DNA from: Rhea pennata
Lineage: Eukaryota > Chordata > Aves > Rheiformes > Rheidae
DNA: 64,000 nt
Assembly (NCBI RefSeq): GCF_028389875.1
Contig: NC_084677.1
Span: 11,202,017-11,266,016 of the forward strand
Direction: 5' to 3'
In this document: positions 1-13,176 of the stretch, in pieces
Numbering within the stretch: position 1 is the stretch's first letter
How the letters are laid out: every line of letters begins with the position of its first letter
Program-made: the position numbers and the translations under genes
Notes under the pieces: model-generated
Told to the model about the DNA's origin: nothing
Database searches by the model: none
What the model saw: the letters and a program-made list of their open reading frames with translations, nothing else

Positions 1-3000
1 TCATGCCTTGCTTCCCACTCTCTGCAATAATAATGTGAAAGAAAGAGTCCCACAGGGCAGCAGATTGGTTGCTCTGTTTTTACATTAAAACCTGCTTGGG
101 CATTACCTCGCTTGCTTCTAGATGGCTTAGGGCATCTTGTCAGGCATAGAGGGGAGTCTGGCTGAAAGCGGTTGCAGATGAGGACACTGCAATGAAAGTA
201 TACCTAGGACAGAGAATGAGTTACATTTAGACACACTTACTATTCATATTTATTGCTCTAAGTAGAAGAATGTCACCTACTAGACCAGGGAGGGCTTTGT
301 CATCAGACATAAAGGCAAAGGTCTTCACTTCCAGCCTCTGGCGATAGTTAGCATAACTGACACCGTGCCCCACAGGATGAAACACAGTCCTGTAGCTGTC
401 CAAATCATACTCGCACCTACCAAAAGGTGAGAGGAAGCAAGTCAGAAGGGCTGGGCAGAGCTCAGTGCAGAGATCCTGCTATCCTCCAAGCTCCAACACA
501 CCAGGGTGCCATCACTGAAGTACCTAGAAGGCCATCTCCAGTAAAAGCCCTGTACACAAGGCTCTGCTCCCAAAGGGTGCAAGGAGGGAGTAGTCAGGGA
601 TATCCCCCCCACCCACTGCCAACAGTGGTTTCATTCACACCTATAGCAAAATACTTACCCATCCACAACAATATTCCACTGGGGAAGTGAGCTTGGTTCT
701 TGTGATGCTGTTGCCCAACAGTCATCCAACACCAGCTGAAGGTTGGGGTCATTGCGGTTCAGAACTTGGACTTCCAAGAAGATGGGCTGCCGCAGGTACC
801 TTACTATTGGGTACTGGTCATCACGGTATGGATGTCTGTATGAGTTGTCTACAAGAGCCAAAGCCACATTAGGTAAGCCAGCATGCAACAAGAAGGTCCT
901 TGAAGAGCTCTAGACCAGAGTTTCTTCAGACCAGCCAGCTCACCAGCTACAGTTCATCCCTAGAAGCTAGGCAGTATCACTGGTTTAAGACCTCTACCTC
1001 AGATACCATTAGAGAAAGCACATCCACTCTATGGAAATACCGAATTCATTAGAAGCCCCATGCACCAAGCCAGCACACTACATATGAACTCTCCCTTCCA
1101 CCACAAGCTCCCAGTGCTTCCCCAGCTACCCAAGTCCAGAGCCAGCCTTACCCGGATAGCTTAGAAGAGCTAAGGAGAGAGGACCTTGATTCATTGAAGA
1201 AGCCAAAGGAGGAAGACTGTCTACCTTTATAGTCAGGGAGGCATCACCATTACTGAAGAAGCACAGTACTGTTAGCCTAAAACAAGAAAGCAGCAGGTAG
1301 GTCTCACATTCAGACACACAGGGCTAGAAACTGTCCAGGGAGAGTTTCCAGGCATACCTTAGTTCACTGTCCCTTGAGATCCTGTGCAGTGGAAGGTCTG
1401 CCCAAAGTGCCCTCACCTCATTCTCATAGACGATCCTCTCCCCATCAAACTGAGAGGAAGATTAATAGCATTAAGAAGGCATCTCCAGTCCATGAGGCCC
1501 TCCCCACCAGCACTGGATAAATGCTTACCCAGTATCTGGTCCCACATCCATTCAGTGGGACATGAAACCAAACTCTATCATTCAAAGAGGACTTAAAGGC
1601 TGGCTTGCATGCAGGATCTCTGAGTCTAAGTGTATCCAAGTTTAGTGGTGGTTTGGTACTGTCAGCAAGGACTTCAAAATCCATGTACCCATCCTGGGTG
1701 CATACAGCAGCTGGAACAGAGGTTTACACAAGATGTCACACCCAGTCTGAGTAGGCAAACAGCTATTACACTCTAGCTAGATAACCTTTCTAGGCTATTA
1801 AATGACTAATTCAAGAACAAACTGTACTGAAGCATTGCAATCTGCAAGTTAATCACCTATTGGTGTGCGCTGGTCACAAGGGCATTCTGGGTGCATCACC
1901 ATTGCCACAGTCTCCCCATGGAGGTGAAAAGCCAGCTTCAGAGAGGACATGTAAGCTTGAAGTCCTGAGCAACTCTCCCCATGTAGCTGAAAGACAAGAG
2001 TTACTCTCCTGGCACATCAACACAAGATCTTCAATGCAGATGTGCTAAAGGCCAGAGGGTAAGGCAGCTCCTCATACAACTGGTTTGCTAATTTGCATGG
2101 CTGTAGACATGTCAAATACCAGCAAGCTTCAAGAGAAGCTTTTTTTACCTCCAGTTGTTTATGCTAGAAGACATCATGAAACTCAAGTCACCTTTAAGTG
2201 ATGCCTATGTGCTAGAGTCAGGTCATGTCCTACAGTTTACATTAATCTTGCTCCCAAGTGCCTTTGGCATACATAGGACACATGGTTGCCCTGACAGATG
2301 TTTGAAGTCTAAAGCTGCTGTGCTCTAGCTCCCAGTAAGCACCAGGGAACTGATTATGCCAAGAAAGCTTCTTATGATTTGAGAATCTATGAACTCACCC
2401 TAGATTTCAGAACTCCCCTGCTAACATGCAGCTTGACCCCTCTCTTCATGTCTAGAGTAATCCCATTTTCCTGGAGCTGGTTGATGGGAATGGTCCTGTC
2501 CTCTACACCCACAGCCTTAAGAGTCCCTGGAAAGGCTGGGATGGCAACAGTCATGTGTGTTGCATTACAGACTGCTGGACCTGCAATGACATCTTTGTTA
2601 TATCTTACACCACTATCTCCAAAGTAGGAGAAGGCCAAAGCCCCTCCACGCATTACCTGGTGCACAAATCATTCTTGACTCCACTGTCAGCCTGCGTTCG
2701 GGAGGTCCATACGTGAGCTTGAGCGCCACAGTATAGAGTACCTGGTCATTTTGCTGCAAAAATAGGTAGAGTCCCATTAGGAAGGTACTGGCTCAGGGTC
2801 CATTGCAGGAACACCAGTACTACATGCTGTAAGTCTAGCTGGTGCTGTTGAAGTCTGCAGCAGCAGTTTTCCCCCATTTCAATAACCTTTCAAAATGGAC
2901 TCGCTAATTAAAGGTCTGATCTTCACAGGACAGATTAGAGCCAGACTCTCCACTCCTCTCCAGTGGAGCCTATCGGCAGAACTGATATGATCAGTCCCCA

Positions 3001-5376
3001 TTTTAAAGGGCTGGATTGTCCAATGACAACTGCACAAGGCAATACAGTTTTGCATGCACCAGCTAAGGCAATGCATCAGCTTGATACTGCTTCTGGCCAT
3101 AACCTGCAGGCAATTTCCACAGGCCTAGTTAAGTGATATCTAGACTCTGATACAGCAGCTATCTCCTCCACATGCCCCTACCTTGTAGGAGACAACTCCA
3201 GTTGCACTGAAGGCCACCTGGAAAACCAAGTTGTGTCCATCAGCTAGAAAGCTATAGCCTTGCTGCATGGCTTGTCCAAGACTCAGCTGGTGTATCTTAG
3301 TTCCATCATCAATTGACAGAGTCCAGGTCATTGGAGTTACTGGAACCTGCAGGGATGGAGATCCTGCCTTAGGAAAGCACAGCAAGGCATTATGCAGTTC
3401 CTCACTCCACAGGGCTGTCACTTAACAGCTTTTACATTTAAGAGCACTGTAAGGCTAACACTGAACTAGGCTTCCCAACAAGATGGGAGCGCCTGTGGTA
3501 GCCTATCTCTAGGCTGGAGCAGTTCCTAAAGGAAGAGATGGGAAGATCCAGGAAGAGGGAAGGCTGAAGGCACCTACCATATGCTCATCACTGAAGCTTG
3601 GAATGAGTCTTGGGAAAGTAACCTGAAACAGAGCACAAGGGTTAGACCACCAAAACAGAAAACAATCAGTAAGTCACCTATAACAGAAATTCCTGCTTCC
3701 CAATACTACTGCTGTCAGCAGAAAGCAAGACAGGAGCATCCCAGTTTCCCCTGCAACAGGGTTGGAACCAGACCATGTGCATCATTAATGGCCATCTGCA
3801 GACTAGCTCTTCAAAGCAGCTAAGGGTCATGCCAAAATAGGGTTACAGCCAACAAATCTCCCTGAAGCTGGCTGGAAGCTTTTTTCCCTGGCTTTCTGCA
3901 GATCCCAGTCAGTCTGAAAAACATATCATACCCTGCAAGCCTGCCAGCATCACCTACAGCACCCCCATTCCCCTACTTACTGCCATGAAGTCTTTTGTAC
4001 AGTTTGTTGCACCAGTAAAGAAAGGAGGAATAATTTCATCTGCATGAACAACATTGCAGTGAGCACTGTAGGTTATGTTCTTCTCCCCTCCTGTTGTGTC
4101 ATTCACCATCAGCTTCAGTCTCAGCTGGTGCTGGCCATGCTGTAGGCAACAGAAAACGCTAATCAGAAAGAAGCAGATCTCACACTGTAGTATGAGAATA
4201 AAAGCCTTTGAGATTAAACTCTGAACTTTAGAGCAGTTAGTTGTTCACAGTAACAGGGGCAAGGACAAGATTAGCTGTCATTTAAAAAGAAAAAAAGAAA
4301 AGCCCTTATGGGAAGGGATGGGTTCCCTAAGAAAGCATGGAGCTGCAGAATAGCTGAAGAGTAGAAAATACTGGAAGAACTGCAGGAATCACAGGGAAAT
4401 CATTAAGGACTAAGTAGTGGGCTGTAGGGCCAGAGAGCTAGCTGTTATTCCCTTGTTTTTTGATGACAAAGATCAGAAGCAGAAATCTAAGAGCCCTTTT
4501 TAAAGCTTAGAAGCAAATGATGCCGGGAAAAAAAAAAAAAAAAAAACACAACACTCTGCTTTCAAGGATATAGTTTGGATTAGCCTCTCAGTTATTGTTT
4601 TCACTTAACTAAGTTTATAGCTAGTATTAGTTGTTACCTTTGCATACCTATGCACATTGCTGATTAAAACAATACTATGAGACTCTTGAACCTCTTCCAT
4701 CTCCCTATAGGTTATCATTAGTTTTTTTTAAACAGAACTAAGCAGTTGACTTCACCTCCAGACTAGTGCAGTTCACAAACAGGACACTGAGCAGTAGCTT
4801 CTCATAGTCCACCAGGTAGTCACAGGACACCATCTCCTCACCACTTGCATCTGCAGAGAAACGCAGCATTAGCCCTGCAGGCACCCACCTTCAGGCTGCA
4901 GCCAAAGGAGACCAGCTCTGGCCAACAGCAATACATACCTACTACAGACGCTTCCCAGGAGTAGTTGCCCAGCTCTCTGGAAAATTCAACTTCCATCCTG
5001 TCCCTGTGACAGGTCACACTCTCTGCAGAGGGAAAGCTACAGTCAGCTCTACCAGCACACACCCTGCCAAACCCACCAGCAGCCACCCCCTTTCCATGCC
5101 TGCAGGGGACAGCCCCAGGGGCACCTGAAACCCTCACCCAAACCCCCTAGCAGCCTGCAGAGGCCTCATTACCCAAGAGGTCCTGATCCCCCAAGCCACC
5201 AGCACAAGGGGCTAAGGGCAGCAAAAAGCCAAACAGGAGCAGCAACCTGCAAGCAAAAGAGATCCAAATGAGATAGAGCAAGGAGGAAAGGACCCATCTC
5301 CTCACCCCCAAACAGCAAGCCCCACTTACCACATCCTTAAGGTGCCTAAGCACTGCTGCTCCAAGACCAGCCACAT
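1..5376 (-). CDS. ZP2: ZP2 zona pellucida glycoprotein (3' end beyond window)
   Basis: Egg-coat glycoprotein made by oocytes; it polymerises through its ZP module. Seventeen exons were traced on the minus strand with GT-AG sites and consistent phase: 5330-5376, 5173-5246, 4939-5022, 4756-4850, 3981-4139, 3578-3622, 3182-3346, 2657-2753, 2399-2616, 1857-1986, 1529-1710, 1358-1449, 1152-1276, 659-848, 281-416, 107-203, and 1-21 continuing left. That is about 652 codons against about 745 in human. A leucine-rich signal peptide lies near residues 15-31. The ZP module starts near residue 375 ([11 protein letters not shown]) and includes [36 protein letters not shown] and [11 protein letters not shown], which are ZP2 landmarks. 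A basic SRSKR near residues 641-645 fits the furin-type cleavage site. The membrane anchor is not in the window. The start ATG lies 47 bp downstream of a TATA box. Gene identity is firm; exact ends are inferred. Confidence 0.93.
4528..4546. repeat. A19 homopolymer in ZP2 intron 4
   Basis: A run of 19 adenines with no recognisable SINE or LINE body upstream. It is probably a simple expansion rather than a retroposed tail. Confidence 0.8.
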
Positions 5377-5422
5377 CTTCCCACTGCCACCACCAAGCTT
5401 ACTCTGAGCTGCCCTGGGGAGG

Positions 5423-5430
5423 ATTATATA
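5423..5430 (-). promoter_or_regulatory. TATA box of ZP2
   Basis: The minus strand reads TATATAAT about 47 bp upstream of the ZP2 ATG. With a start site roughly 30 bp downstream, this predicts a 5' UTR of only about 20 bases, which is typical of ZP genes. It is the clearest TATA box at any gene start in the window. Confidence 0.75.
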
Positions 5431-5449
5431 GGCCCTGGCTCAGCCCCCG

Positions 5450-5493
5450 CAGGTGCAGCCCTGCCGCTGGAGGGGCCCAAGGGTTTGCACCTG
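5450..5493 (-). promoter_or_regulatory. E-box pair upstream of ZP2
   Basis: CAGGTG at 5450-5455 and CACCTG at 5488-5493 match the CANNTG E-box. The oocyte factor FIGLA is known to drive ZP genes through a proximal E-box. Use of these two sites is inferred from motif and position only. Confidence 0.45.
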
Positions 5494-5499
5494 CCTCTC

Positions 5500-8370
5500 G
5501 TTAAGCTGCAGTCCTGGAGCGGGGAAGAGGAGGCTTGCAGGAGACCTTAAGGTGATCTTAAGTCTTAGGCTTTGACTGCTGACTCAGCTTCTAAGGCATT
5601 TTTTTTCTCTGACAGTGTTCTCCCTTTATTCCCTTGCCAGATGTTGCACAGCAAAACACAGACATTTAGGCACTTAGTTTTTTAAAAAAGAGATTTCTTT
5701 ACCTCTGAGATATTCTGATGATTTAAAACAATTCCATTGTTGGAATTTGTGTGTAATTGAGAATATTTTGTTTCCCTGTATTGGCAAATCTGCAATGATG
5801 ATATAATTTTAATTAGGAGGGAAAGATGACTGGGAGATTAAGGAGGAAGAGAACAAAGTCCTAGGTCAGATCTCTAGGCTGGACGCTCTCTGGAGGCATA
5901 GGCTAGAACATCAGCACCCAAAGCCATGGGAAGAGGCCTGGCAGAAAAGAAACTCAGATTTGTTATTTTTCAGCTTCCCCAACGTCTTTGGATTCAGCAG
6001 GACTTGTGAAAAAAAACAAGATCCATATTTTTAAAAGTAACTGAATTCTTGAGACTTGAGAAAGTGAAAAGATAGATCTTAGGAACAGAAGAAAATAAAT
6101 ATGACAGATGGCAATTTAGGAATGGGATGTTAAATTGGGTTTCAGAGAATAACAAGTTTTGTTCACGTGTATTTAACTGTCTTTTTGCAGTTAGAGACAT
6201 ACGCGTAGAGCAGACATTGGGAGCTCCCAGAGTCAGTGCCAGTAGCCTCATTTCTCTAAAACGTTTGTAATTTTGAGAAGAGCTGATCTATCAGGTGCCA
6301 GGGTGCTAGGAATGTCGTGGGGACAAGAGCACGGGGGGAGGCAGGCGGCTGGCAGTGTGTGGGTCTGTCATCAGCATGCTCTGGAGCAAAATAATATAAT
6401 TTTCCTGAAAGCAGAACACATGATTAGTGTAAGTATTTTTAAATTTTACATTATTTAGAAGCATCTCTTTAGTGGGAAAATGGCAAGCACAGAGTTAAAG
6501 CTATGGTGCAAGCGGGGGTGTCAGGCGTGCACTATGCCCACAGGCAGCTCCAGGTAGAATCCGTAACTGCACCCGAGCAAATTGCACCCCGTGTTCCTAG
6601 TGCAAAAGGAAACAGGGCTTATAGACACAGCAAAATCCGGTAACAAATCAAAACTGCTAGTTAAGTAATTCATTAGTTTACAAGGACACGCACCATCACG
6701 ACAGAGCTGCTTCTCCTGGGCCTGGTAAGACATTTCAATTGGAAGTGAAATGCTGCTGAAGTTCTTTTCAAACCCAGAGAAAAGCTTCATTCTAACTATG
6801 CTGGGAGTTTAAAAAGTTCATAGTTTTGAGCCCTGGTCTCAAAAGAAAAATCTCCACCTAAGCTGAGAAATTTAACTCTCTCAGGCTGAGAAAATTAACA
6901 TCATTTGATGTTAAATCACTTATTGCATTTAATTTGAGGTTTTTAGGTGGGACAAGGATTAACAAATACCAGGATTTTAGAAATAGACGGAGATGTTGTT
7001 TGATCTGTTTTTTCTCTTTTTTTGTGGTGCCCCTTTTGTGACACAAATGATAAGAAAGTTTGCAAAGTCCTGGAGCTTCTCTCCAGTTGAAGTGGGTTTT
7101 GCTTTATCTCCAATTAAAACTTGCAACAAAACCTTTCAACTTAATATTAGATAAAGTAACTTTTTAAAAATAAACATTTTCACATGTTACATGATAAAAC
7201 TACTCCGAGATCACCGTTTTGCATGCTGAATTGATTACCAGAAAAGCTAATGAATGTACTTCTATAAAAGAAAAGAGCAATCTTGGAAAACAAAACAGAA
7301 ATTTCTCCTTTGCCACAAGGTCCCATTCAGGGGTTTAGCCAACAGTGTGAAATTTAAAAGCACAGGAAGAAATCTTGTCTTCTCTCCGATACCGGGCACT
7401 GGTGGTATGTGCAGTGCCTGCCTCGGTGATCCACTCATGAGACACCAAGAGCTTACAATACCCGGCAGAGGGAATAAAATCCAGTGGCATCAAGCAACAG
7501 CCAATCTAATATATTCATAACAAAGTATATTTAATCGTCTTGCAACGCTTTTTTTCCAGTGCTGCACCTGGTTAAATAGAAAATGGAATAACTGGTCTTG
7601 CATTTGTGGTTAGAAAAGTGTCAATGGCAACGCAGGGAACTTGAAAAAGGGTGAAGGCAAAACTATCTTCTGATGCTGGGATGGAGGTTGGCCCGGGTGA
7701 AGCCCGGTCCTTCCCCGCTGTGCTGACACTGCAGGGCAGCAGCTGGGGACGGCTGCCGCTGAGGACGACGTGCAGGAAAACCGGGGCTTTACTCCCGTGT
7801 AGACTTGTTTATTCAAAGATTAAGATGTTACAAGACTCTCCTTGTCCTCATGGAGGAAAATGTAGGTAAAAGTTTGCTCTTGAAGAACTCTGTCTGAGAA
7901 AATAATTAAGCGAGAAAGTGTGTTTGGAGAGGTGTCCCGTGAATTAAGTGGGCAGCGTTTCGGCACGTGGATCAGGTTGCTCTCCAGCCAGTAACTGCAC
8001 CAAGTCAAGACAGTGACTCCGTTTGCGACTGCTGCTGCCTCCGAAGCAGGGGACATAACAAGCAGCAAAACCCCATTGCTAATTGCCAAGAGTACGTTCT
8101 CTAAGATACGGGTTAATTCAGTTAGTGGCAGAAAACAGCTTGACAAAAAGTAACATTTAGCTGGCAGCTGTCCTGAATGTGGCCGGAATAGCAGAGAGCC
8201 TCCAGCATTTTGTTAGGCTTTCTACAATCTCTTACTGATTTCTCCACAGCTACTGTTTTAAAACTACTATTTTACTTAGTTTTCACTTAGTTACTCTTTC
8301 GAATCTCAGAATCAGAACTATGGTCTAATTCCATAAGCCTTTACTTAGAGAGGTAGCCCTTAATCCCGCA
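5500..8370. other. intergenic DNA between ZP2 and ANKS4B
   Basis: This stretch is mostly AT-rich DNA between two divergent genes. The open frames are short and show no family resemblance. I recognise no repeat family or RNA gene here. Confidence 0.6.
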
Positions 8371-8470
8371 AGCAATTCCAGTGAAATCGGTGGGAGCAAT
8401 TGCTAAAGCAAGAGGTAGGTACGTGGAAAGGGGCCCTGCTCCGAGGTGGGGAGCGCGGAGGAGACCAGGG

Positions 8471-8507
8471 CAGCAGGCGCAGGCGCTTGCTGCGCAGGCG
8501 CAGGGCG
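8471..8507. promoter_or_regulatory. GC-rich patch with NRF1-like site upstream of ANKS4B
   Basis: Repeated GCAGGCGC units surround TGCGCAGGCGCA at 8491-8502, a near-consensus NRF1 half-site pair. It lies about 0.8 kb upstream of the ANKS4B start codon. It could be a distal promoter or belong to an untranslated first exon. No splice evidence is available. Confidence 0.35.
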
Positions 8508-9287
8508 TTCTTGAACTCCCTGTGCGAAAATCATTCTCATTTAAAATGGAGATACCAATACCTGTCAGAGGAATAAATCAGTATTTGTCATGTGTTTTCA
8601 GATCTTCTGATGAAAGGGAATTTGAGGTTGAAGGACCACACCTCGGACTGCGGTTTTGCCTGCTGGGACTGGTGGAGCCGCTGGCCAGTTGTAGCCGAGC
8701 ACCACGCCAGCCCCGGCAGGGCTCTCTGCCACCCACCCATCGGTCCATGTGCACAAAACAGCTCCAGGGATGTGGCCAGTTTTGCAGGGCCATTTTTGCA
8801 GGCTTCTTTTTAGACGCAGTAACCCAACAAATGCGAGGTTGCAAAGGACGCCACTGGTAAAGGTAGCTGCTTACGCAGTACTTCATCTTATCAAAAATCA
8901 GGGATACTTTGCTACAGAGGGTGAAATCTGGTCAAATTCACATCAGAAGTAAATCTCCCTTTCAAGTCGGTTGTCCCAGAACAGGTCGGCAAAAGCAGCC
9001 AGGACAGCGAGAAGACGAATGGCCCCGTTCGAGCGGTCGGATGCTGCAGTGAACGGGCAACGCGGCGGCGCCTTTCGGAAAACAGAAGTGTTAAACGTCC
9101 CGCTGCCCTGCTGCCAGCACAGAGCTCCGGAGGAGCTGCCTGCCGGGGTGAACTTCGCCTCCTCGTTTCCAGCCTGAAGGTGACGTCTCCACGTGTAATT
9201 ATCGATTTACTAACCCTGTAACGGAAGGGCGGCTCTGCAGTCTGCCTGCTGCTCAGAGCTGCTTTGGGAAACTAGAAGTCACTGAAA

Positions 9288-12200
9288 ATGTCCACCAGGT
9301 ACCACAAAGCAGCAGCTGACGGCAATTTGGAGCTCCTGAAAGAAGCCACCAGGAAGGATCTCAATACTCCGGATGAGGACGGGATGACGCCCACGCTCCT
9401 GGCAGCGTACCACGGGTATCTGGAAGCTCTGGAAATCACATGTCGGAGAGGGTAAGTGAATCAGGCTCCATTTCTCAGAGCTTGTGGCACAAAACGATAA
9501 ATAGCACGTAGAGCCTCTAACGCTGCCAAGATGTCGGGCCCAAAAGGCCGAACATCCTGGTAATTTCTTCCCATGTGCTGTCAAAAGCTGTCTCTCTTCA
9601 GTCACACTGGCTTAGGCCACGAACCTGCAAACAGCCTGTCAGCACAGCCACATCAACAGCCGTGGGACCCTGCACGGACACGGGGTACGCAGGGAGCAGT
9701 CGGTATCTGCTCTGGGATGTCGCCCTAATGGAGGTCCAAGAAAACCTACTGTTTGTCCTCTGTGGAGGTTGACTATGTCCTTTGAGGATAATACACCTCC
9801 GAAACGAGCTCTATAGGGAAATGGCTCGTTGGAAACATTTTGAGCAAAAAATCTCTATCATTTGCTTCCAAAGGGCAGTCAATAACTGTGAAGATCTGAT
9901 GCTTTTCTGAGGCAAGTCACAACTGATAGTTTTGAGATAGTAGTACCAAACATTGTTATTTCTCTTTATAATATTAGCAACTAAAAAGTTCATGATACTG
10001 TTTCAGGAGCTCAGGTAGGATCCTTGCAAACTAAAAAATAAAGGAAAAACAAATAAAGGAAGGTTTTCTACAGGTGTATTTGCTAGTAGTAACGTTTGAT
10101 TGGAATCATTTAAATATACTGCATGCTTAAAATATATTATTGAAAAGGTCACTAGCTCCCCGTCTCATCCTCCGTACTTTCTCTGCTTTGAAGCCTATCT
10201 TTTAAGCTGTGGTTCTGCAAAAATATCTAATAGAAGAGAAGCTTTTCATGTGCAGAGATGCAGTAAAGAAAATGTTTTTTTCTCGGCTGAGATGAAGATT
10301 AAATTAAATTGACTTGTATTTTCACTTGTAATAGCTGAAAGAAGACAGGAAAAAGTTGAATGGCTATTTGAATGTATTTCAGTTTTCTTTTCTTAAAAAT
10401 AGAATTGAAAATATAGACTACAAATGGGCTTGTAGATTTGCTTTACAGCTCATCGAGCTCAGGTGTGGTTGTAATAACACAATAAAAAAGACCTTTGGAC
10501 TGTATGGTTATTGCTGTGTCCCCTAAAGCAGCAAAAAATAGACCAACAGATTTTCAACTTGTATAATTAATACAGCTCCAAGAAAATATCTAGAGTCAAC
10601 ACAGGTTTGTCTGTGAACATATACAAGACAGAACATCTAGCCAAAAAGAAACAATAACAAGATAATCTACTTCAGAATTTAAGTGAAAATATATATATTT
10701 TACCATGTATGTTGATAGAAGTTACAGCAGATGACGCAAAGATCAGAATTTCTATTTATTAGTATTTATTAGTCAGTATATTTCTGACTCTATTTTTCTT
10801 GGTGTAGGACAACTTTGGGATACTATTGCCCTCAAAACCTTCAAAAACATGCATTCGCCTCTATTTTATTCCAAGATTCCTTGACACAATTCATAGCCTG
10901 AAGCAGTCAGAGATACCCCTGTAGTCTTACTCGTCCCTGCTTGGCCTCTGGAGAGAAACTGAATTGTGGAAGATTTTCCCTATTCTACAGGCCTGTAATG
11001 TTTTCTTGTGAGAAAGTATTTCAATTATTTTTGACAAACTCTTCCTTTCCTTGAAGCAAAGGTGGTTTCAGGGCTTTCCTGACAAAGGCACTCAGCTGCA
11101 GGAGGATTTTCTTTAGAGTTGTTACAGATTTTAGGATTCTGAAGCCTGCAACACACTCAGCCTCTGGAAAACGTGGCAATATCAACAATTTTCATCTTCG
11201 AACAATTTGTCTTCCTAGACATTAAGACCTGCGTGCTGTGCAGGTACATGGCCAGAGACAAGACCAAGCAGCAGACAGCAAGCAGCAGATCCACTCACTT
11301 TTGTGTGAGCCTCCTTCTTCACACTTAGGAAAGGAGAGGAGTATGAGAACCTTAAGTAGATGTCAGACTTTACCCGAAGTCCCACTGAGTAGGGAATCAA
11401 CTCTCTAGCTTGTGAATTGTTCGAGAGCCAAAGGCTGGAAGGCTCCACAGGGAAAAGAAACCACAAATAGCTACGAAAGGGTCTGGGGGGGATGGATGAG
11501 GCAGCACTTCCTGGCACTTCTGGGCAAGATGCGGGACAACGCAGGACTGTGGGGATTAAGGAATCAGGTTTCTGGGGGCAATTCTCTAGAGCAGAGTCCA
11601 GAAAGCAGAAATATGTACATGTTCGCCATATGTCTAAGACAAAAACTTTGACCTCAGCTGCCACCTCCTTGCAGCAATGCCCGTGCTCTTGCAGCCCAGC
11701 GCACTCCGACTTGCTGTTGTTTCTCCACGGGAGCGGGTTCTGTGTCTGGGTCCACAGGGGTCACAGTCTCCCTCTTGCCTCCTGCTGCTGTGGCATTTTA
11801 GTCTGAAGGATGTTTCTGCATTTACCCCTCCTAAAACGTGGGGATCTGCAGTCACACTCAGCCCCAAAGAGCGTAATTCAGAGAGGGCCAGGACGGAGCA
11901 CGGATGCCACACGTGCAGCCAAACTCCACCCTAGGGCAAGTAGGTGCAGCTCCAGTCTAGAGAATGGAGCTAAATCAAATCATTTTGATTGGGGCTGTAC
12001 TCCTCATAGCAAAGCTGAGCTAACCTTTTAGTAACTGATCCCCGTGCAGTCTTTGTTGGCTATGTCCAGCTCACTGTGTGCTACTTTCCTTCTCAGAGGT
12101 GATCCTGACAAATGTGACATCTGGGGGAACACTGCTCTCCACCACACTGCTTGCAATGGTCACGTCCACTGTGTTTCTTTTTTGATCAAGTTTGGTGCCA

Positions 12201-13171
12201 ATATATTTGCTCTGGACAATGACTTCCGCACTCCTCTGGAGGCAGCTGCCAGCAGAGATCGAAACGAGTGTGTCAGCATCCTAGACAAAGCTGCCACCGA
12301 ACAGAACATGCTGAACCCAAAGAAAGTCTCCAAACTCAAAGCGCAGGCGCAGAGGAATGCAGAGAAACAAATCAAGGAATGTGAGAAGCGCCAAGAGAAA
12401 CACCAGCATGAAATGAACCAGAATTATATGAAAGAAAAGCTTGGCTCAGTAAATTCTTCTAGAGGGACACACTCCAGAGGAAAAGTGTCTAGTCTCTTTG
12501 CTTCAAATACAAGTTCTTTCTCCAAAAATCTGAAAGATACCTTCAGATTGAAGGCAAAAAAGACAGCTGATAATGCAGGAAATGAGGAAACAAAAAGCAA
12601 TGGCCAAGGGGATAGCATGGATAGAAGAACAACTGTGATGCATTTATTTGATGAAAAAGAGGAGGATGAATTACTGAATGACCTTAGAGAGGCAAACCTT
12701 TCTGACAATGACAGTCAGCTCTCTATTTTCAAGCGGCCAGGTCTTGGCAAGATTGTATTTGGAAGAAATTTGGCTGCAAATGTAAATCCAGAAGGCATAT
12801 CGTCAGGGAAAGAGAGTATAAGCTTCAAAATGTCCAGTGAGCTCTTTCAGCAGGAAAATGCTGAGAATGGCAGAGAAGACCATGTTGGAAACGAAGCTAA
12901 TGTTCCTTGGAACGAGGAGGAACTTGTCTGGGATGATGAGGAAGGGGAGAGCACCCCCCTGGAGGTCTTCCTGGCATCACAGATGTTGGATGAGTTTCTT
13001 CCAGTCTTCATGAGGGAAAAAATCGATTTAGATGCCCTGATGCTATGTTCTGATGAAGATCTACAGAGCATTCAAATGGAGCTGGGGCCAAGAAAGAAAG
13101 TCCTGAATGCTGTGGATAGAAGAAAACAGGCACTCAAGAACCCGGGAAAAACTACAGATACTCGCTTATAA
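9288..13171 (+). CDS. ANKS4B: ANKS4B (Harp), ankyrin-repeat and SAM scaffold
   Basis: Scaffold of the intermicrovillar adhesion complex in brush borders, where in mammals it works with USH1C, MYO7B and the protocadherins CDHR2 and CDHR5. There are two coding exons, 9288-9451 and 12097-13171, with donor GTAAGT and acceptor TCTCAG in phase 2. They give 412 codons plus stop; human has 417. Ankyrin repeats cover about residues 1-110 ([24 protein letters not shown]). A charged, probably coiled-coil segment follows near 120-155. A long acidic linker leads to a SAM domain near residues 340-400 ([36 protein letters not shown]). The protein ends in DTRL, a class I PDZ ligand like the human DTSL end that binds harmonin. 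The start context is GAAAATGT. Confidence 0.95.
9452..12096 (+). other. ANKS4B intron 1
   Basis: This single 2.6-kb intron separates the first two ankyrin repeats from the rest. It contains short unsupported open frames, including a 149-codon minus-strand one at 11215-11664, and an AT-rich middle. I recognise no repeat family. Confidence 0.7.
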
Positions 13172-13176
13172 ATAAA
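13171..13176 (+). terminator. poly(A) hexamer overlapping the ANKS4B stop codon
   Basis: AATAAA begins on the last base of the TAA stop. Use of this site would leave almost no 3' UTR. A second AATAAA at 13714-13719 is the more ordinary candidate. Confidence 0.3.

Noticed and set aside
8520-8600. possible second MIR-like relic (AAAATGGAGATACCAATACC)
   Set aside because: Only one short block matches; the rest of the core is not visible.
8381-8860. 159-codon open frame upstream of ANKS4B
   Set aside because: No family resemblance or domain, and overlapping frames on both strands are open. Kept only as a possible promoter patch.
11215-11664. 149-codon minus-strand frame in the ANKS4B intron
   Set aside because: No homology recognised; overlaps equally open plus-strand frames.
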